From positions 238,026-302,025 of the forward strand of contig NZ_RJJT01000007.1 in assembly GCF_003938655.1 (NCBI RefSeq): 64,000 nt of DNA. Direction: 5' to 3'. The notes beneath the pieces were generated by a model, which was given only the letters and a program-made list of their open reading frames with translations, made no database searches and was not told where the DNA came from. Positions 45,638 through 54,223 of this stretch are shown in pieces. The DNA comes from Rhizobium pisi (lineage in GTDB: Bacteria; Pseudomonadota; Alphaproteobacteria; Rhizobiales; Rhizobiaceae). Positions within the stretch are counted from its first letter, which is position 1. Every line of letters starts with the position of its first letter. The position numbers and the translations under genes were made by a program.

Positions 45638-46015
45638 ATGCGTGACATCGCCTTTATCTTTTTTCTCGCGGCGGTCGTGTGCGTCACGTCTGGCATGGGT
45701 TGTGGGATCCAGATGGCAATCAGCGAGGACCATTTGCTGGCGCCGGCCCATGCGCACCTCAACCTGGTGGGATGGACGACGCTGGCGTTGTTTGGTCTGT
45801 ACTACCGACTGACCCCCGCAGCAGCGCAGGGGATTCTTCCCCGCGTTCACGCTGGACTTGCCATCCTCGGTGTCGCTTTCATGACCCCAGGTATTGCCAT
45901 GGTCATCGTCGGAGGTTCGCCCGCTCTGGCGAGCGCCGGCGCGATACTGACTTTGGCCTCGATGCTGTTGTTTCTGGTGACCGTTGCCCGCTACGGACTT
46001 GGTGCAGCGGCGTGA
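45638..46015 (+). CDS. Small multi-spanning membrane protein (COX I-like)
   Basis: 125 residues with four hydrophobic helices. It carries HAHLNLVGWTTLALFGLYYR, a motif found in small membrane proteins related to cytochrome oxidase subunit I, where histidines would lie in the membrane. It starts 2 bases after the cupin stop, with AGAGG before the ATG. Heme or redox function is possible but not shown. A small GC palindrome and then a long hairpin (46,076-46,119) follow the stop. Confidence 0.65.
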   Translation: MRDIAFIFFLAAVVCVTSGMGCGIQMAISEDHLLAPAHAHLNLVGWTTLALFGLYYRLTPAAAQGILPRVHAGLAILGVAFMTPGIAMVIVGGSPALASAGAILTLASMLLFLVTVARYGLGAAA

Positions 46016-46075
46016 CGACTGACCGCGGGCTTCGCAATGCCCGCGATCAAAAAGGGCTTGGCTTAACATCCGGGC

Positions 46076-46119
46076 ACTAAGCAGACCTTCGTTGGCAAGC
46101 CAACAAAGGTCTGCTTAGT
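46076..46119. repeat. 21-bp inverted repeat with 2-base loop
   Basis: The arms run from 46,076 (ACTAAGCAGACCTTCGTTGG) to 46,096 and from 46,099 to 46,119, with a single mismatch. Only AA separates them. CTTTTGATTT follows on the plus strand. It may terminate the cupin operon, but the extreme length is unusual for a terminator and fits better with a mobile-element end or a cruciform. The stretch from 46,120 to the tRNA holds no gene. Confidence 0.65.
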
Positions 46120-46412
46120 CTTTTGATTTGTCGCAGGTTCTTGTCCGAAAACCGTGGGACACTTTTCCAGAACTTGCTTGGAAGAAAAGCGGACCCAACG
46201 CCGCGAGAACTGCCCTCCGATTGCCAGAGGTCCTCTGGTGGCACCAACCCGCTCTCTCGCCAGTTCGCGCAAATGTCCGCTTTTCGGATGCGGCTAAAAC
46301 TTTCAGCGTTCGTCATGGGCGGCAAAACTGGCGTCTTTTGAGGCGAGCCTCAGTCTGCTTTGGGCCAATAGCGGATCTCTGCGCCCAATTTTATTCCGGA
46401 ATGGCGGAAATT

Positions 46413-46489
46413 TGGCGCACCCGACAGGATTCGAACCTGTGACCTTTGGAATCGGAATCCAACACTCTATCCAGCTGAGCTACGGGTGC
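46413..46489 (-). tRNA. tRNA-Arg (anticodon CCG)
   Basis: The minus strand folds as a complete tRNA of 77 bases including an encoded CCA end: acceptor GCACCCG / CGGGTGC, D-arm GCTCAGCTGGATAGAGT, anticodon stem TTGGA / TCCAA with loop TTCCGAT (anticodon CCG), and T-arm ACAGGTTCGAATCCTGT. It reads CGG arginine codons. tRNA genes are common integration targets; its 3' end faces the LysR/cupin islet and the transposase scar. Confidence 0.95.
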
Positions 46490-46881
46490 ATGCCGAGGGC
46501 GGTTTGAATCGCCTGTCCGATGGGTGGTTCTTAGCCTAGCTTGCGGCTGGCTTCAATCGCGAAATTCTCAGAAATACGGGTGCTTGTGGTTTGGCGGGGA
46601 TTTTTGTCGGTCGGGCTTAGCGCCGAAGGGTTGGTGCGCTGTCCGGTTTGCGGGTTGGGGCGTGTCTCTCGCGGATTTGAGCGTGGGGCTTCGGCTTGAT
46701 GTGGCTGAGAAAAGCGAATCCGGCCAGCAGTCAGAAGAGCCGATTTTCGTCCGCTTAAAAACCTCTCTGCCACTAAAAATAAAGGAAATCAGCCAGTTAT
46801 CATTGGCAAAGACGTTTTTAAGAAGGGTCAACATTTTAAAAAATTAATAGGAGGGCAGAGGAGCTTGGTCATTTTGCGTTT

Positions 46882-46972
46882 TTTTGAAAATGTTGGGGCT
46901 CCTTAAAAACGTCCTTCCAAACCTCGCTGGCAGCCGGAGTTGATCGGGAGGAGGCATTTCCTGTGGCGTTTG
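46882..46972. repeat. ~90-bp direct repeat, copy A
   Basis: Contains TTAAAAACGTCCTTCCAAAC (from 46,903) and then CTCGCTGGCA, followed by ATCGGGAGGAGGC. It aligns base by base with copy B at 47,104-47,190, including the segment TGAAAATGTTGGGG before the core, with scattered differences. Confidence 0.65.
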
Positions 46973-47103
46973 GACGGGTTTTCCGGTCTCGATTTCGTCA
47001 AAGGGAGCAAAAATCGCGGCCGGCCTTGCAGACAGGGCAGCCGGATGGCCTGGCGATGGACTTGCGGTGGGCGGATTTCTAATGGCGCCGGAGCCCGGGA
47101 GGG

Positions 47104-47190
47104 TGTTTTTGAGATGATGGGGACCCTTAAAAACGTCCTTCCAAACCTCCCTGCCAAATCGAAATTCATCGGCAGGCGGCGTTTGCCGCG
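47104..47190. repeat. ~90-bp direct repeat, copy B
   Basis: Contains the same 20-base core TTAAAAACGTCCTTCCAAAC and then CTCCCTGCCA, followed by ATCGGCAGGCGGC. Copy spacing is about 222 bases. The origin is unknown; duplicated non-coding sequence beside a tRNA suggests a small integrated or decayed element. Confidence 0.65.
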
Positions 47191-47232
47191 AGCGTTGCGC
47201 GGGCTCTGCGGCCTCAGCTTCGGCCCAAAACA

Positions 47233-47266
47233 CAAAAAAACTCCGCCGGCCTTTCGGGCGGCGGAG
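47233..47266 (-). terminator. Rho-independent terminator of the xylose-type operon
   Basis: On the minus strand a GC-rich stem (CTCCGCCG paired with CGGCGGAG, extended by two or three pairs) is followed by a run of seven T. It lies 32 bases after the stop of the ATPase gene and so ends the xylF-H-G-type transcript. Confidence 0.8.
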
Positions 47267-47297
47267 CGTGATTTCGTGGGCCTTGACCTTTCGGCGG

Positions 47298-48080
47298 TCA
47301 GATCTGCATGGCGCCGGGGCCGGGGATGGCTTTGGGCGGCACCTTGCCGAGGATGATCATGCCGAGGACTTCGTCCTTGGTCACATCCTCGGTGCGGGCG
47401 TGGCCGACGACCTGGCCGTTCTTCATCACCGAGACGCGGTCGGCGAGGTCGAAGACGTCGTGGATGTCGTGGCTGATGAGGAAGATGCCGATGCCTTCCT
47501 TCTTCAGCTGCTTGATCAGCTCGCCGACCTGCGCCGTTTCCTGGGGGCCGAGGGCGGCCGTCGGCTCGTCCATGATCAGGATGCGGGCGTTGAAGAGGAT
47601 CGCGCGCGCAATCGCCACCGATTGCCGCTGGCCGCCCGAGAGCGCCTTCACCGGCTCCTTGAAGCGCTTGAAGTTGGGGTTGAGCCGCCCCATCACTTCG
47701 CGGGCCGAGGCTTCCATCGCGACGTCGTCGAGCGTGCCCCAGCGGGTCTTCAGCTCGCGGCCGAGATAGAGATTGGCGGCGGCGTCGACATTGTCGGCGA
47801 CGGCGAGCGTCTGGTAGATCGTCTCGATCCCGTATTTCTTGGCATCGCGCGGATTGCGGATGTCGGCCGGCTCGCCATTGATCAGGATATCGCCGCTGTC
47901 GCGCTTGTAGGCGCCGGAGAGGATCTTGATCAGCGTCGACTTGCCGGCGCCGTTATGGCCGAGAAGAGCGACGACTTCGCCGGGATAGAGATCGACGGAG
48001 GCATTGTCTACGGCATGGATGCCGCCGAACGAGATCGAGATGTTTTTCAGTTCCACGAGGGGAGTGCGTTGATCAGCCAT
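47298..48080 (-). CDS. Xylose-type sugar ABC transporter ATPase, single domain
   Basis: About 260 residues from [15 protein letters not shown], with GAGGAG before the ATG; a GTG at 48,098 overlapping the permease stop is the alternative. Walker [10 protein letters not shown], signature [14 protein letters not shown] and Walker [11 protein letters not shown] are intact, and [11 protein letters not shown] gives the H-loop. E. coli XylG has two such domains in one chain, but this protein has one, as in FrcA-type transporters. It powers sugar uptake with the next two proteins. Confidence 0.85.
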   Translation of the reverse strand: MADQRTPLVELKNISISFGGIHAVDNASVDLYPGEVVALLGHNGAGKSTLIKILSGAYKRDSGDILINGEPADIRNPRDAKKYGIETIYQTLAVADNVDAAANLYLGRELKTRWGTLDDVAMEASAREVMGRLNPNFKRFKEPVKALSGGQRQSVAIARAILFNARILIMDEPTAALGPQETAQVGELIKQLKKEGIGIFLISHDIHDVFDLADRVSVMKNGQVVGHARTEDVTKDEVLGMIILGKVPPKAIPGPGAMQI

Positions 48081-48094
48081 GTCTAGGGCTCCTC

Positions 48095-49408
48095 TCACTT
48101 GGCACGGGAGCGGTATACGGTGTCTAGCCAGACCGCGACGACGAGGACGGTGCCGACGACGACGCTCTGCAGCGGCGTATCGACATGTGCGAGGACCATG
48201 CCCGACTGCAGCGACTGCATGACGAGCGCGCCGAGCATGGCGCCGGCGATGGTGCCGGTGCCGCCTGCCAGCGACGTTCCGCCGATGACGGCGGCGGCGA
48301 TGGTGTAGAGCTCGTCGAGCGTGCCCTGCGAGTTCGTCGCGGCGTTGAGGCGGGCGGTGGAGATCGCCGCCGCGATGGCTGCGAGAACACCCATCAGCGC
48401 GAAGATGCGCACGGTGACCCAGCGGGTCTTGATGCCGGCGAGCTCGGCTGCCTCAGGGTTGCCGCCGATCGCGAAGACGTAGCGGCCGAAGCGCAGCCGT
48501 GTGGCGATGAAGGTCATGAGGATGCCGACGACGATGGCGATCAGCACCGGCACGGCGATGCCGTAGGGAATATCCAGGCCGGTCTCTGGCCAGGGAATAT
48601 TGTTGGTCTCGGCATATTTCTTGGCGATGTTGATCGGCCAATAATAGCTGTTGGCGATCCAGACCGCGCCGAGGATGAGCACGCAGCTCAGGACGGCGAG
48701 GAAATATTCCGCCCACATCGGCCGGCGCGGGAAGCCGAAGCGGCGGCGCTGGCGGCGGGAGCCGACGATGCTGGCGATGACGAAGAGGCAGGCGGCTATG
48801 CCGACGACCCAGCTCCAGGTGGCGCCGATCGAGCCCTCCGCGCCCCCGCCCATGATGCGGAAGGTCTGGTCCATCGGGGCAACCGTCTGGCCGCTGGTGA
48901 CGAGCCAGGTCGCGCCGCGCCAGACCAGCAGGCCGCCGAGGGTGACGATGAATGAGGGAACGTTCAGAAAGGCGATGATCATGCCCTGGAAGGTGCCGAT
49001 CAGGCCGCCGGCAATGAGGCCGATCAGCAGCGTGATCACCCAGGTGAACGGACTGTCGAAGCCGATATACTCAGGCAGGATCTTGGCCTGCGTCACGCCC
49101 ATGATCATGCCGCAGAGGCCGAGCACGGAACCGACCGAAAGGTCGATGTTGCGGGTGACGATGATCAGCACCATGCCGGTGGTCATGACCGCGATGTCGG
49201 TCGTCTGAACCGACAGGTTCCAGAGATTGCGCGGTGTCAGGAACAGGCCGCCGGTGATGATGTGGAAACCGATCCAGATGATGATGAGCGCACCGATCAT
49301 GCCGAGCAGGCGCGTGTCGATCTCGGTGGCGCGGAAGAAGCGGGTCACCAGATTGGCTTCCGCCGTTCGCGGCCCGCTTGATGTTGTGGATTTTACCATT
49401 TCGGCCAT
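48095..49408 (-). CDS. Xylose-type sugar ABC transporter permease (XylH-like)
   Basis: 437 residues, longer than RbsC-type permeases because of extra helices and an inserted periplasmic loop ([18 protein letters not shown]), which is characteristic of XylH. It shows [34 protein letters not shown] and [16 protein letters not shown]. It forms the channel for a pentose captured by the XylF-like protein. The ATPase start overlaps its stop. Confidence 0.85.
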   Translation of the reverse strand: MAEMVKSTTSSGPRTAEANLVTRFFRATEIDTRLLGMIGALIIIWIGFHIITGGLFLTPRNLWNLSVQTTDIAVMTTGMVLIIVTRNIDLSVGSVLGLCGMIMGVTQAKILPEYIGFDSPFTWVITLLIGLIAGGLIGTFQGMIIAFLNVPSFIVTLGGLLVWRGATWLVTSGQTVAPMDQTFRIMGGGAEGSIGATWSWVVGIAACLFVIASIVGSRRQRRRFGFPRRPMWAEYFLAVLSCVLILGAVWIANSYYWPINIAKKYAETNNIPWPETGLDIPYGIAVPVLIAIVVGILMTFIATRLRFGRYVFAIGGNPEAAELAGIKTRWVTVRIFALMGVLAAIAAAISTARLNAATNSQGTLDELYTIAAAVIGGTSLAGGTGTIAGAMLGALVMQSLQSGMVLAHVDTPLQSVVVGTVLVVAVWLDTVYRSRAK

Positions 49409-49616
49409 GGGTTTGCCGTTCCCCCACTTTGTTTGGACGGACGCGCCGGCGTGCCAAGGGCTGCCATCGGCGTCATCAGTCTGTTCTTCAACTGACCATT
49501 GCGATGCTTCCGGAAACCGGTCGCGTGGCGTCGCGACGCTCTTCCGGCAGGGAATGAAAGTCCGCGATGGTGTGGCGAAGCGGAGAAAATTTCGTCTTTG
49601 ACCTTCTCATCCGCAT

Positions 49617-49650
49617 CCGGCGCCGCAACGGTGTTCCGCTGCGGCGCCGG
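49617..49650 (-). terminator. Intercistronic hairpin after xylF
   Basis: A perfect 11-base stem (CCGGCGCCGCA and its complement) with a 12-base loop lies 22 bases after the binding-protein stop. No T-run follows on the minus strand. Such hairpins protect or attenuate, so that the binding protein is made in excess over permease and ATPase; chvE has a comparable element. Confidence 0.6.
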
Positions 49651-49671
49651 TCATTTCAGTTCAGCCCTGGC

Positions 49672-50712
49672 TTACTTGCAGGCAGCGACCGTGCCGGCCT
49701 TCACGCCCTGGCAGGCTTCCGCCTTGGAAATCCAGCCGGCGTCGATAACGACGTTCAGATTGTCCTTGGTGATCGCAAGCGGCTTGAGGAAGACCGAGTT
49801 CATTTCGACATGCTTCGGGCCGCCCTTGAAGGTCTGGGCGCCGTCGATCTTGCTCATGTCCTTGCCGCCGGCGAGGTCGAGAGCGATTTCTGCGGCGCGC
49901 TTGCCGAGTTCGCGGCTGTCCTTCCAGACGGAAACCGTCTGCGTGCCGAGAGCGATGCGGTTGAGCGCCGCCTTGTCGCCGTCCTGGCCGGAAACCGGAA
50001 CGGAACCGGCGAGGCCCTGTGCATCGAGAGCTGCGATCGCGCCGCCGGCCGTGCCGTCGTTCGAAGCAACAACGGCGTCAACCTTGTTGTTGTTGGCGGT
50101 CAGGAACTGCTCCATGTTGCGCTGAGCATTCTCCGGCAGCCAGCCGTCGGTATAGGCTTCGCCGACATTCTTGATCTTGCCGGCGTCGATGGCGGCCTTC
50201 AGCACTTCCTGCTGGCCCGAGAACAAGAAGTCAGCGTTCGGGTCGGAAGACGAGCCCTTGATGAAGACGTAGTTGCCTTCCGGCTTGGCCTTGAAGACGC
50301 CTTGAGCCTGAAGACGGCCGACTTCCTTGTTGTCGAAGGTGATGTAGAAGGCGGCCGGATTTTCGATCAGGCGGTCGTAGCCGACGACCGGGATGCCTTC
50401 AGCAGCGGCCTTTTCGATGGCCGGGCCGATGGCGTCAGAGTCCTGGGCGAGAATGATCAGGGCGTTGGCGCCCTGCGAGATCAGCGATTCGACGTCGGTG
50501 AGCTGCTTTGCGGCAGAAGACTGCGCGTCAGCGGAAATATACTTGGCGCCCTTGGCTTCGAGAGCCTTCTTGATGGCGGCTTCGTCGGTCTTCCAGCGCT
50601 CTTCCTGGAAATTCGACCAGGAAACGCCGACGACGAGATCGGCAGCCACGGCAGCCGACTGCAGCGAAACGAGAATGGCAGCACCTGCCATCAGCTTATA
50701 AATAGACTTCAT
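49672..50712 (-). CDS. xylF: D-xylose-type periplasmic binding protein
   Basis: 346 residues with signal peptide [20 protein letters not shown] followed by AVA. Family landmarks of Xyl[75 protein letters not shown] and [14 protein letters not shown]. It delivers D-xylose or a similar pentose to the permease encoded next. It is the first gene of the operon; a palindromic operator candidate lies 63-104 bases upstream of its start, shared with the ROK gene. Confidence 0.85.
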   Translation of the reverse strand: MKSIYKLMAGAAILVSLQSAAVAADLVVGVSWSNFQEERWKTDEAAIKKALEAKGAKYISADAQSSAAKQLTDVESLISQGANALIILAQDSDAIGPAIEKAAAEGIPVVGYDRLIENPAAFYITFDNKEVGRLQAQGVFKAKPEGNYVFIKGSSSDPNADFLFSGQQEVLKAAIDAGKIKNVGEAYTDGWLPENAQRNMEQFLTANNNKVDAVVASNDGTAGGAIAALDAQGLAGSVPVSGQDGDKAALNRIALGTQTVSVWKDSRELGKRAAEIALDLAGGKDMSKIDGAQTFKGGPKHVEMNSVFLKPLAITKDNLNVVIDAGWISKAEACQGVKAGTVAACK

Positions 50713-50774
50713 AATGTCCTCCCGAGTGAGTTGCGACCGGCCCAGCCCATGCTTCCTCCGGCCACCGCGAAAAG

Positions 50775-50816
50775 CTGTCGAGAAAGGTTCGGATTTTTTT
50801 CTCGACAGTCGAGAAA
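50775..50816. promoter_or_regulatory. Palindromic operator candidate for the ROK regulator
   Basis: A perfect palindrome TTTCTCGACAGTCGAGAAA (50,798-50,816) and a nearby half site CTGTCGAGAAA (50,775-50,785) lie between the divergent xylF and ROK genes. ROK repressors of xylose operons bind such dyads. The half site repeats the right arm of the palindrome with one change. Binding here would cover the xylF promoter. Confidence 0.65.
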
Positions 50817-50939
50817 TTTAGTGTCAGAGATTTTTTCAACTGTCAACACTGCACTACCGGCTTAATCCCCTTGCGCAACGGCGGCCGGAGATGCAGTGGA
50901 AATCAAGGGAAGAGCAAGCAGGAGGAGAGGGCGGCATCC

Positions 50940-52163
50940 ATGCTGACCAAGTCGAGCACGGAGCTGGTCCGGCAGAGAAACAGCGTGCTCGTGCTGTCCG
51001 TGCTGCGCCGCCACGGCGCGCTCGCGCATACCGAAATATCCGATTTCACCGGCCTTTCCTCGGCCACCATCTCTGCGATCACGGCCGATCTCGAAAAAGC
51101 CCAGATCATCGAAAAATCCGAGCACCAGGCGGCAAGCGGGCGCGGCCGGCCGCGCGTGCTTTTGCGCCAGCGGCGTGACTGCGGCTATCTCATCGTCGTC
51201 ATCATCTCCTCGGATGCCGTGCAATATTCGCTGGTCGATTATGCCGGAAAGCTGATCGACCGCTTCAACGAGGAACGGTCGCACGATCCTTCGGGTGCGG
51301 CCCGCTTCGTCGCGGCTGTGCGCGCCGGGCTTTTGCGTATTCTCGATCGCTCCAAGATATCACAGGAAAAAGTGCTTCTGATCTCGATCAGCAGCAAGGG
51401 GCTGGTCAATTCCACCGAGCCGGTGCTCCTCTGGTCGCCGATCTTCGGCAGCGACCAGATCGATTTCGAATCAGTACTCCGGCCGGATTGGCAGGCCAAG
51501 GTGATTCTCGACAATGAGACGCTGCTGGTCGCAGCCGCACTCGGCGCGCGTGAGGAGATCGCAAAAGGCGCTGATTTCCGCTCGCTCGCTGCCCTCTCAC
51601 TCGGCCACAGCATCGGGCTCGGTATCGTCCGGCGCGGGGGGCAGACAGGCCAGGAGGTCTCGGCGCCGAATTTCGGGCATATGCTGCACATGGCCAATGG
51701 CGGGCTCTGCCGCTGCGGCACGCGCGGCTGCATCGAGGCCTATGCCGGTTTCTACGCGATCCTGCGCAGCGCCTTCGAAGTGCCGCTCGACACGATCCCG
51801 GCGAAGTTCGTGCCGGTGGCGGAACTCGACAAGATCGCCGCGAAGGCGCGCCAGGGCCACCGCGTTTCCGCCTTCGCCTTCCGCCAGGCGGGGCTGGCGC
51901 TCGGCAACGGGCTGTCGCGCATGCTGAGCCTGACGGAACGCATGCCGATCGCCATCACCGGCCCGGGCACGCGGTACTACGACCTTCTCCGGCAGGGGGT
52001 CGAAGAAGGGCTCGGCCAATCGCATGTCGTGCGCATGGAAGGCATGCCCGAGATCCGGGTGGTCGCGGACGAACAGATCCTCGTCTTCGACGGGCATCTG
52101 AACCGAGCGCTGTCGGTGATCGACCAGGATATTGTGCTGTCGGGTGTCCAGAGCGCGGAGTGA
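50940..52163 (+). CDS. ROK-family transcriptional regulator (XylR-like)
   Basis: 407 residues. A winged helix-turn-helix (about residues 18-65: VLVLSVLRRHGALAHTEISD, then GLSSATISAITADLEK) is followed by the ROK domain. That domain has LSLGHSIGLGIV and the cysteine-type zinc motif GLCRCGTRGCIEAYAG. It probably represses the divergent xylF operon until a sugar binds. GGAGGAG precedes the ATG. The ATP-site of true ROK kinases is degenerate, as expected for a regulator. Confidence 0.83.
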   Translation: MLTKSSTELVRQRNSVLVLSVLRRHGALAHTEISDFTGLSSATISAITADLEKAQIIEKSEHQAASGRGRPRVLLRQRRDCGYLIVVIISSDAVQYSLVDYAGKLIDRFNEERSHDPSGAARFVAAVRAGLLRILDRSKISQEKVLLISISSKGLVNSTEPVLLWSPIFGSDQIDFESVLRPDWQAKVILDNETLLVAAALGAREEIAKGADFRSLAALSLGHSIGLGIVRRGGQTGQEVSAPNFGHMLHMANGGLCRCGTRGCIEAYAGFYAILRSAFEVPLDTIPAKFVPVAELDKIAAKARQGHRVSAFAFRQAGLALGNGLSRMLSLTERMPIAITGPGTRYYDLLRQGVEEGLGQSHVVRMEGMPEIRVVADEQILVFDGHLNRALSVIDQDIVLSGVQSAE

Positions 52164-52186
52164 GGGCACCTGCGGGTCAAACGAGA

Positions 52187-52210
52187 AATGGCCGGGCTGT
52201 GCCCGGCCAT
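52187..52210. terminator. Bidirectional hairpin between converging genes
   Basis: ATGGCCGGGC pairs with GCCCGGCCAT around a 3-base loop, between the ROK stop and the dehydrogenase stop. No strong T-run lies on either side, so it may act as a weak terminator or RNA stabiliser for both. Confidence 0.55.
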
Positions 52211-52242
52211 CTCATGCGTGGCTTCCGGTCGGGAGAGGGCCG

Positions 52243-53235
52243 TCAGCCAATCTTGATGAGCTTGCCTTCCTTAACGGACTGAACCGCGGCATCGGCAAGC
52301 GCGAGGGCTGCCAGGCCATCGGCGCCCGATGGAGAGATCTTCGTGCCCTTTTCGATCGCGGCGATGAAGCTTGCGATCTCGTTGGCATAGGCTTCGGTGT
52401 AGCGGGTCATGAAGAAATCGTGCAGCGGCGGGCGGGTGTAGCCGTCGGCGTTGGCGACTTCGATCGAGACCGGGCGCTGGTTTTCGGCCGAGACGACGCC
52501 CTTGGAGCCGTGGGCCTCAATGCGCTGGTCGTAGCCATAGGTGGCGCGACGCGAGTTCGAGATCACGGCCTGCTTGCCGGATGCGGTCTGCAGGATGACG
52601 GAGACGCTGTCATAGTCACCGGCTTCGCCGATCGCCTTGTCGACGAGCACGGCTGCGGTCGCGAAGACCGAGACCGGCTCTTCGCCGAGCAGGAAGCGGG
52701 CCATGTCGAAATCGTGGATCGTCATGTCGCGGAAGATGCCGCCCGAACGCTTGATGTAATCGACTGGCGGGGCGCCGGGATCGCGCGAGGTGATCGTCAC
52801 CATCTCGACGTCGCCGATCTTGCCGTCGTCGATCACCTTGCGAACCGCCATGAAATGCGGATCGAAGCGGCGGTTGAAGCCGACCATCAGCTTGGCGCCG
52901 GTCTCTTCGACGACCTTGATGCAGGCCTTGACGCGGGCAACGTCGAGATCGATCGGCTTTTCGCAGAAGATCGCCTTGCCGGCGCGGGCGAAGCGCTCGA
53001 TCAGGTCGGCATGCGTATCCGTCGGCGTGCAGATGACGACGGCGTCGATATCCTTGGCCGCTTCGATCGCCTCGATGGTGCGGACTTCGCAGCCATAGGC
53101 GGAAGCGATGGCTTCGGCCGCCTGCGGGAAGGCGTCCGCGACCGCGACGAGCGTCGCATTGGCGTCGCCGCTGACGGCCTTCGCATGAACCTTGCCGATG
53201 CGGCCGGCGCCGAGAAGACCAAATCTCACTGTCAT
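52243..53235 (-). CDS. Gfo/Idh/MocA oxidoreductase, inositol 2-dehydrogenase-like
   Basis: 330 residues. It has an N-terminal Rossmann fold (RFGLLGAGRIGKVHAKAV), the EKPIDLD motif (Lys of the catalytic site), VGFNRRFDPHF, SRDPGAPPVDYIKRSGGIF and DMTIHDFDMARFL, which together match IolG/IdhA myo-inositol dehydrogenases. The enzyme oxidises inositol to scyllo-inosose with NAD. Rhizobia use inositol inside nodules. It lies alone between the ROK gene and a small membrane-protein gene, converging with the former. Confidence 0.85.
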   Translation of the reverse strand: MTVRFGLLGAGRIGKVHAKAVSGDANATLVAVADAFPQAAEAIASAYGCEVRTIEAIEAAKDIDAVVICTPTDTHADLIERFARAGKAIFCEKPIDLDVARVKACIKVVEETGAKLMVGFNRRFDPHFMAVRKVIDDGKIGDVEMVTITSRDPGAPPVDYIKRSGGIFRDMTIHDFDMARFLLGEEPVSVFATAAVLVDKAIGEAGDYDSVSVILQTASGKQAVISNSRRATYGYDQRIEAHGSKGVVSAENQRPVSIEVANADGYTRPPLHDFFMTRYTEAYANEIASFIAAIEKGTKISPSGADGLAALALADAAVQSVKEGKLIKIG

Positions 53236-53411
53236 TGCAACCTCCGTTGAATTCGGAACAAATAAACTGAATTGCTAAAAATCTGGAATTTTCATTCCAC
53301 CATCTCTGCGCCACGTCAAGCCCGCGGCTCTTTCACATTTGCAAGATTCGAACTAAAGACAAGCGCGGCGCAGGCCGAGGGCAATGCGACATATGCGACC
53401 GCGGAGCAGGA

Positions 53412-53693
53412 ATGCAACTCATCGATCCGAATCATCCGGCCTATCGTCACCTTTGGGTGCGAATTGCCATCGTTGCTGTCTGCTTCGGCTGGGCCGGGGT
53501 CGAACTTATCACCGGCGATCCGTTCTGGGCAGTGCTGGCGGGGGGCGCGGGCGCCTATTCCTTCTATATGCTGTTTTGGACCTTCAATCCGCAGCCGCCG
53601 GCCACCGAGCCGGCCGCGCAGCCCGAGGCCGAGGATGAGGATGAGCCCGCGGCGACCGCCGAGAAACCTGCAAAGGACGGACAGGCGGAATAA
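53412..53693 (+). CDS. Small membrane protein, unknown function
   Basis: 93 residues with two hydrophobic helices (WVRIAIVAVCFGWAGVELI and PFWAVLAGGAGAYSFYMLFW) and an acidic Pro/Glu/Ala tail (EPAAQPEAEDEDEPAATAE). The stop directly abuts the stop of the converging J-domain-like gene. No family is recognised, although short membrane proteins of this shape are widespread in rhizobia. Confidence 0.6.
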   Translation: MQLIDPNHPAYRHLWVRIAIVAVCFGWAGVELITGDPFWAVLAGGAGAYSFYMLFWTFNPQPPATEPAAQPEAEDEDEPAATAEKPAKDGQAE

Positions 53694-54161
53694 TCAGCGG
53701 CCGATTCGCCGCAGCGCTTCGTCGATCAGCAGATTGGCCAGCGTCATCCGCTTCGTCGCATTGTCGCGGAACGGCGGAGCGACGCGATCGGGATGATTGG
53801 TCCGGGCAAAGGCGCGGCGCTTCTCGCCCAGCGTCAGCGGGGTGTCGGCGGCGGAGATGGCCAGTTCGGCCGCGACCTCTGCTGGGGCGGTGCGCGCGAG
53901 ATGATCCGGCATGACCGGCTCGGGTTCGGACGGAGGCGCCTGCTCCGGCGCGATCGCGGCGGCATCGAGTTCCAGATTGTCGAAATAGGCCTGGCCGACG
54001 CGCTGCGAGGCGGCGGAAACACCTTCCATGACATCGAAAGCGAGCCCGGTGGCAAGGCCGGAAACACGATGGGCGGCCGGCGCCTCGGCGTCTTCCTCCG
54101 TCTCGTCCTCAGCCTTCAGCCGCTCGAGGACCGATTGAAATACCGACTGTCCGAACAGCAT
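53694..54161 (-). CDS. J-domain-like protein
   Basis: About 155 residues from MLFGQSVFQSVLERLKAE, with AAGGAAGG before the ATG. The C-terminal part (about residues 110-155) has LGEKRRAFARTNHPDRVAPP and LANLLIDEALRRI, whose HPD-type motif with flanking helices is like a DnaJ J-domain. The middle is low-complexity (EQAPPSEPEP). It may stimulate an Hsp70 partner or be a degenerate J-protein. It lies 62 bases upstream of the gbpR stop. Confidence 0.6.
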   Translation of the reverse strand: MLFGQSVFQSVLERLKAEDETEEDAEAPAAHRVSGLATGLAFDVMEGVSAASQRVGQAYFDNLELDAAAIAPEQAPPSEPEPVMPDHLARTAPAEVAAELAISAADTPLTLGEKRRAFARTNHPDRVAPPFRDNATKRMTLANLLIDEALRRIGR

Positions 54162-54223
54162 GCGCCTTCCTTTCGACGCGCGCATTAAAAGCGGTCAAGT
54201 TGGCGCAGGGCTTGCGGCGGGCT

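Larger units (their letters stand above)
46490..47232. other. 743-base non-coding region containing repeats
   Basis: Upstream of the tRNA (its promoter must lie at 46,490-46,560) and before the xylose-operon terminator. It holds two related repeats, listed separately, and a partial third (TTAAAAACCTCTCTGCCA near 46,756) plus an inverted piece (GACGTTTTTAAGAAGG near 46,810). Frames on both strands are open only because they read through these repeats; no ribosome sites or family matches were seen. Confidence 0.5.

Noticed and set aside
46844..47233. A 129-codon minus-strand frame with internally repeated sequence
   Set aside because: The repeated peptide is only the translation of the two DNA repeats; no start signal and no family.
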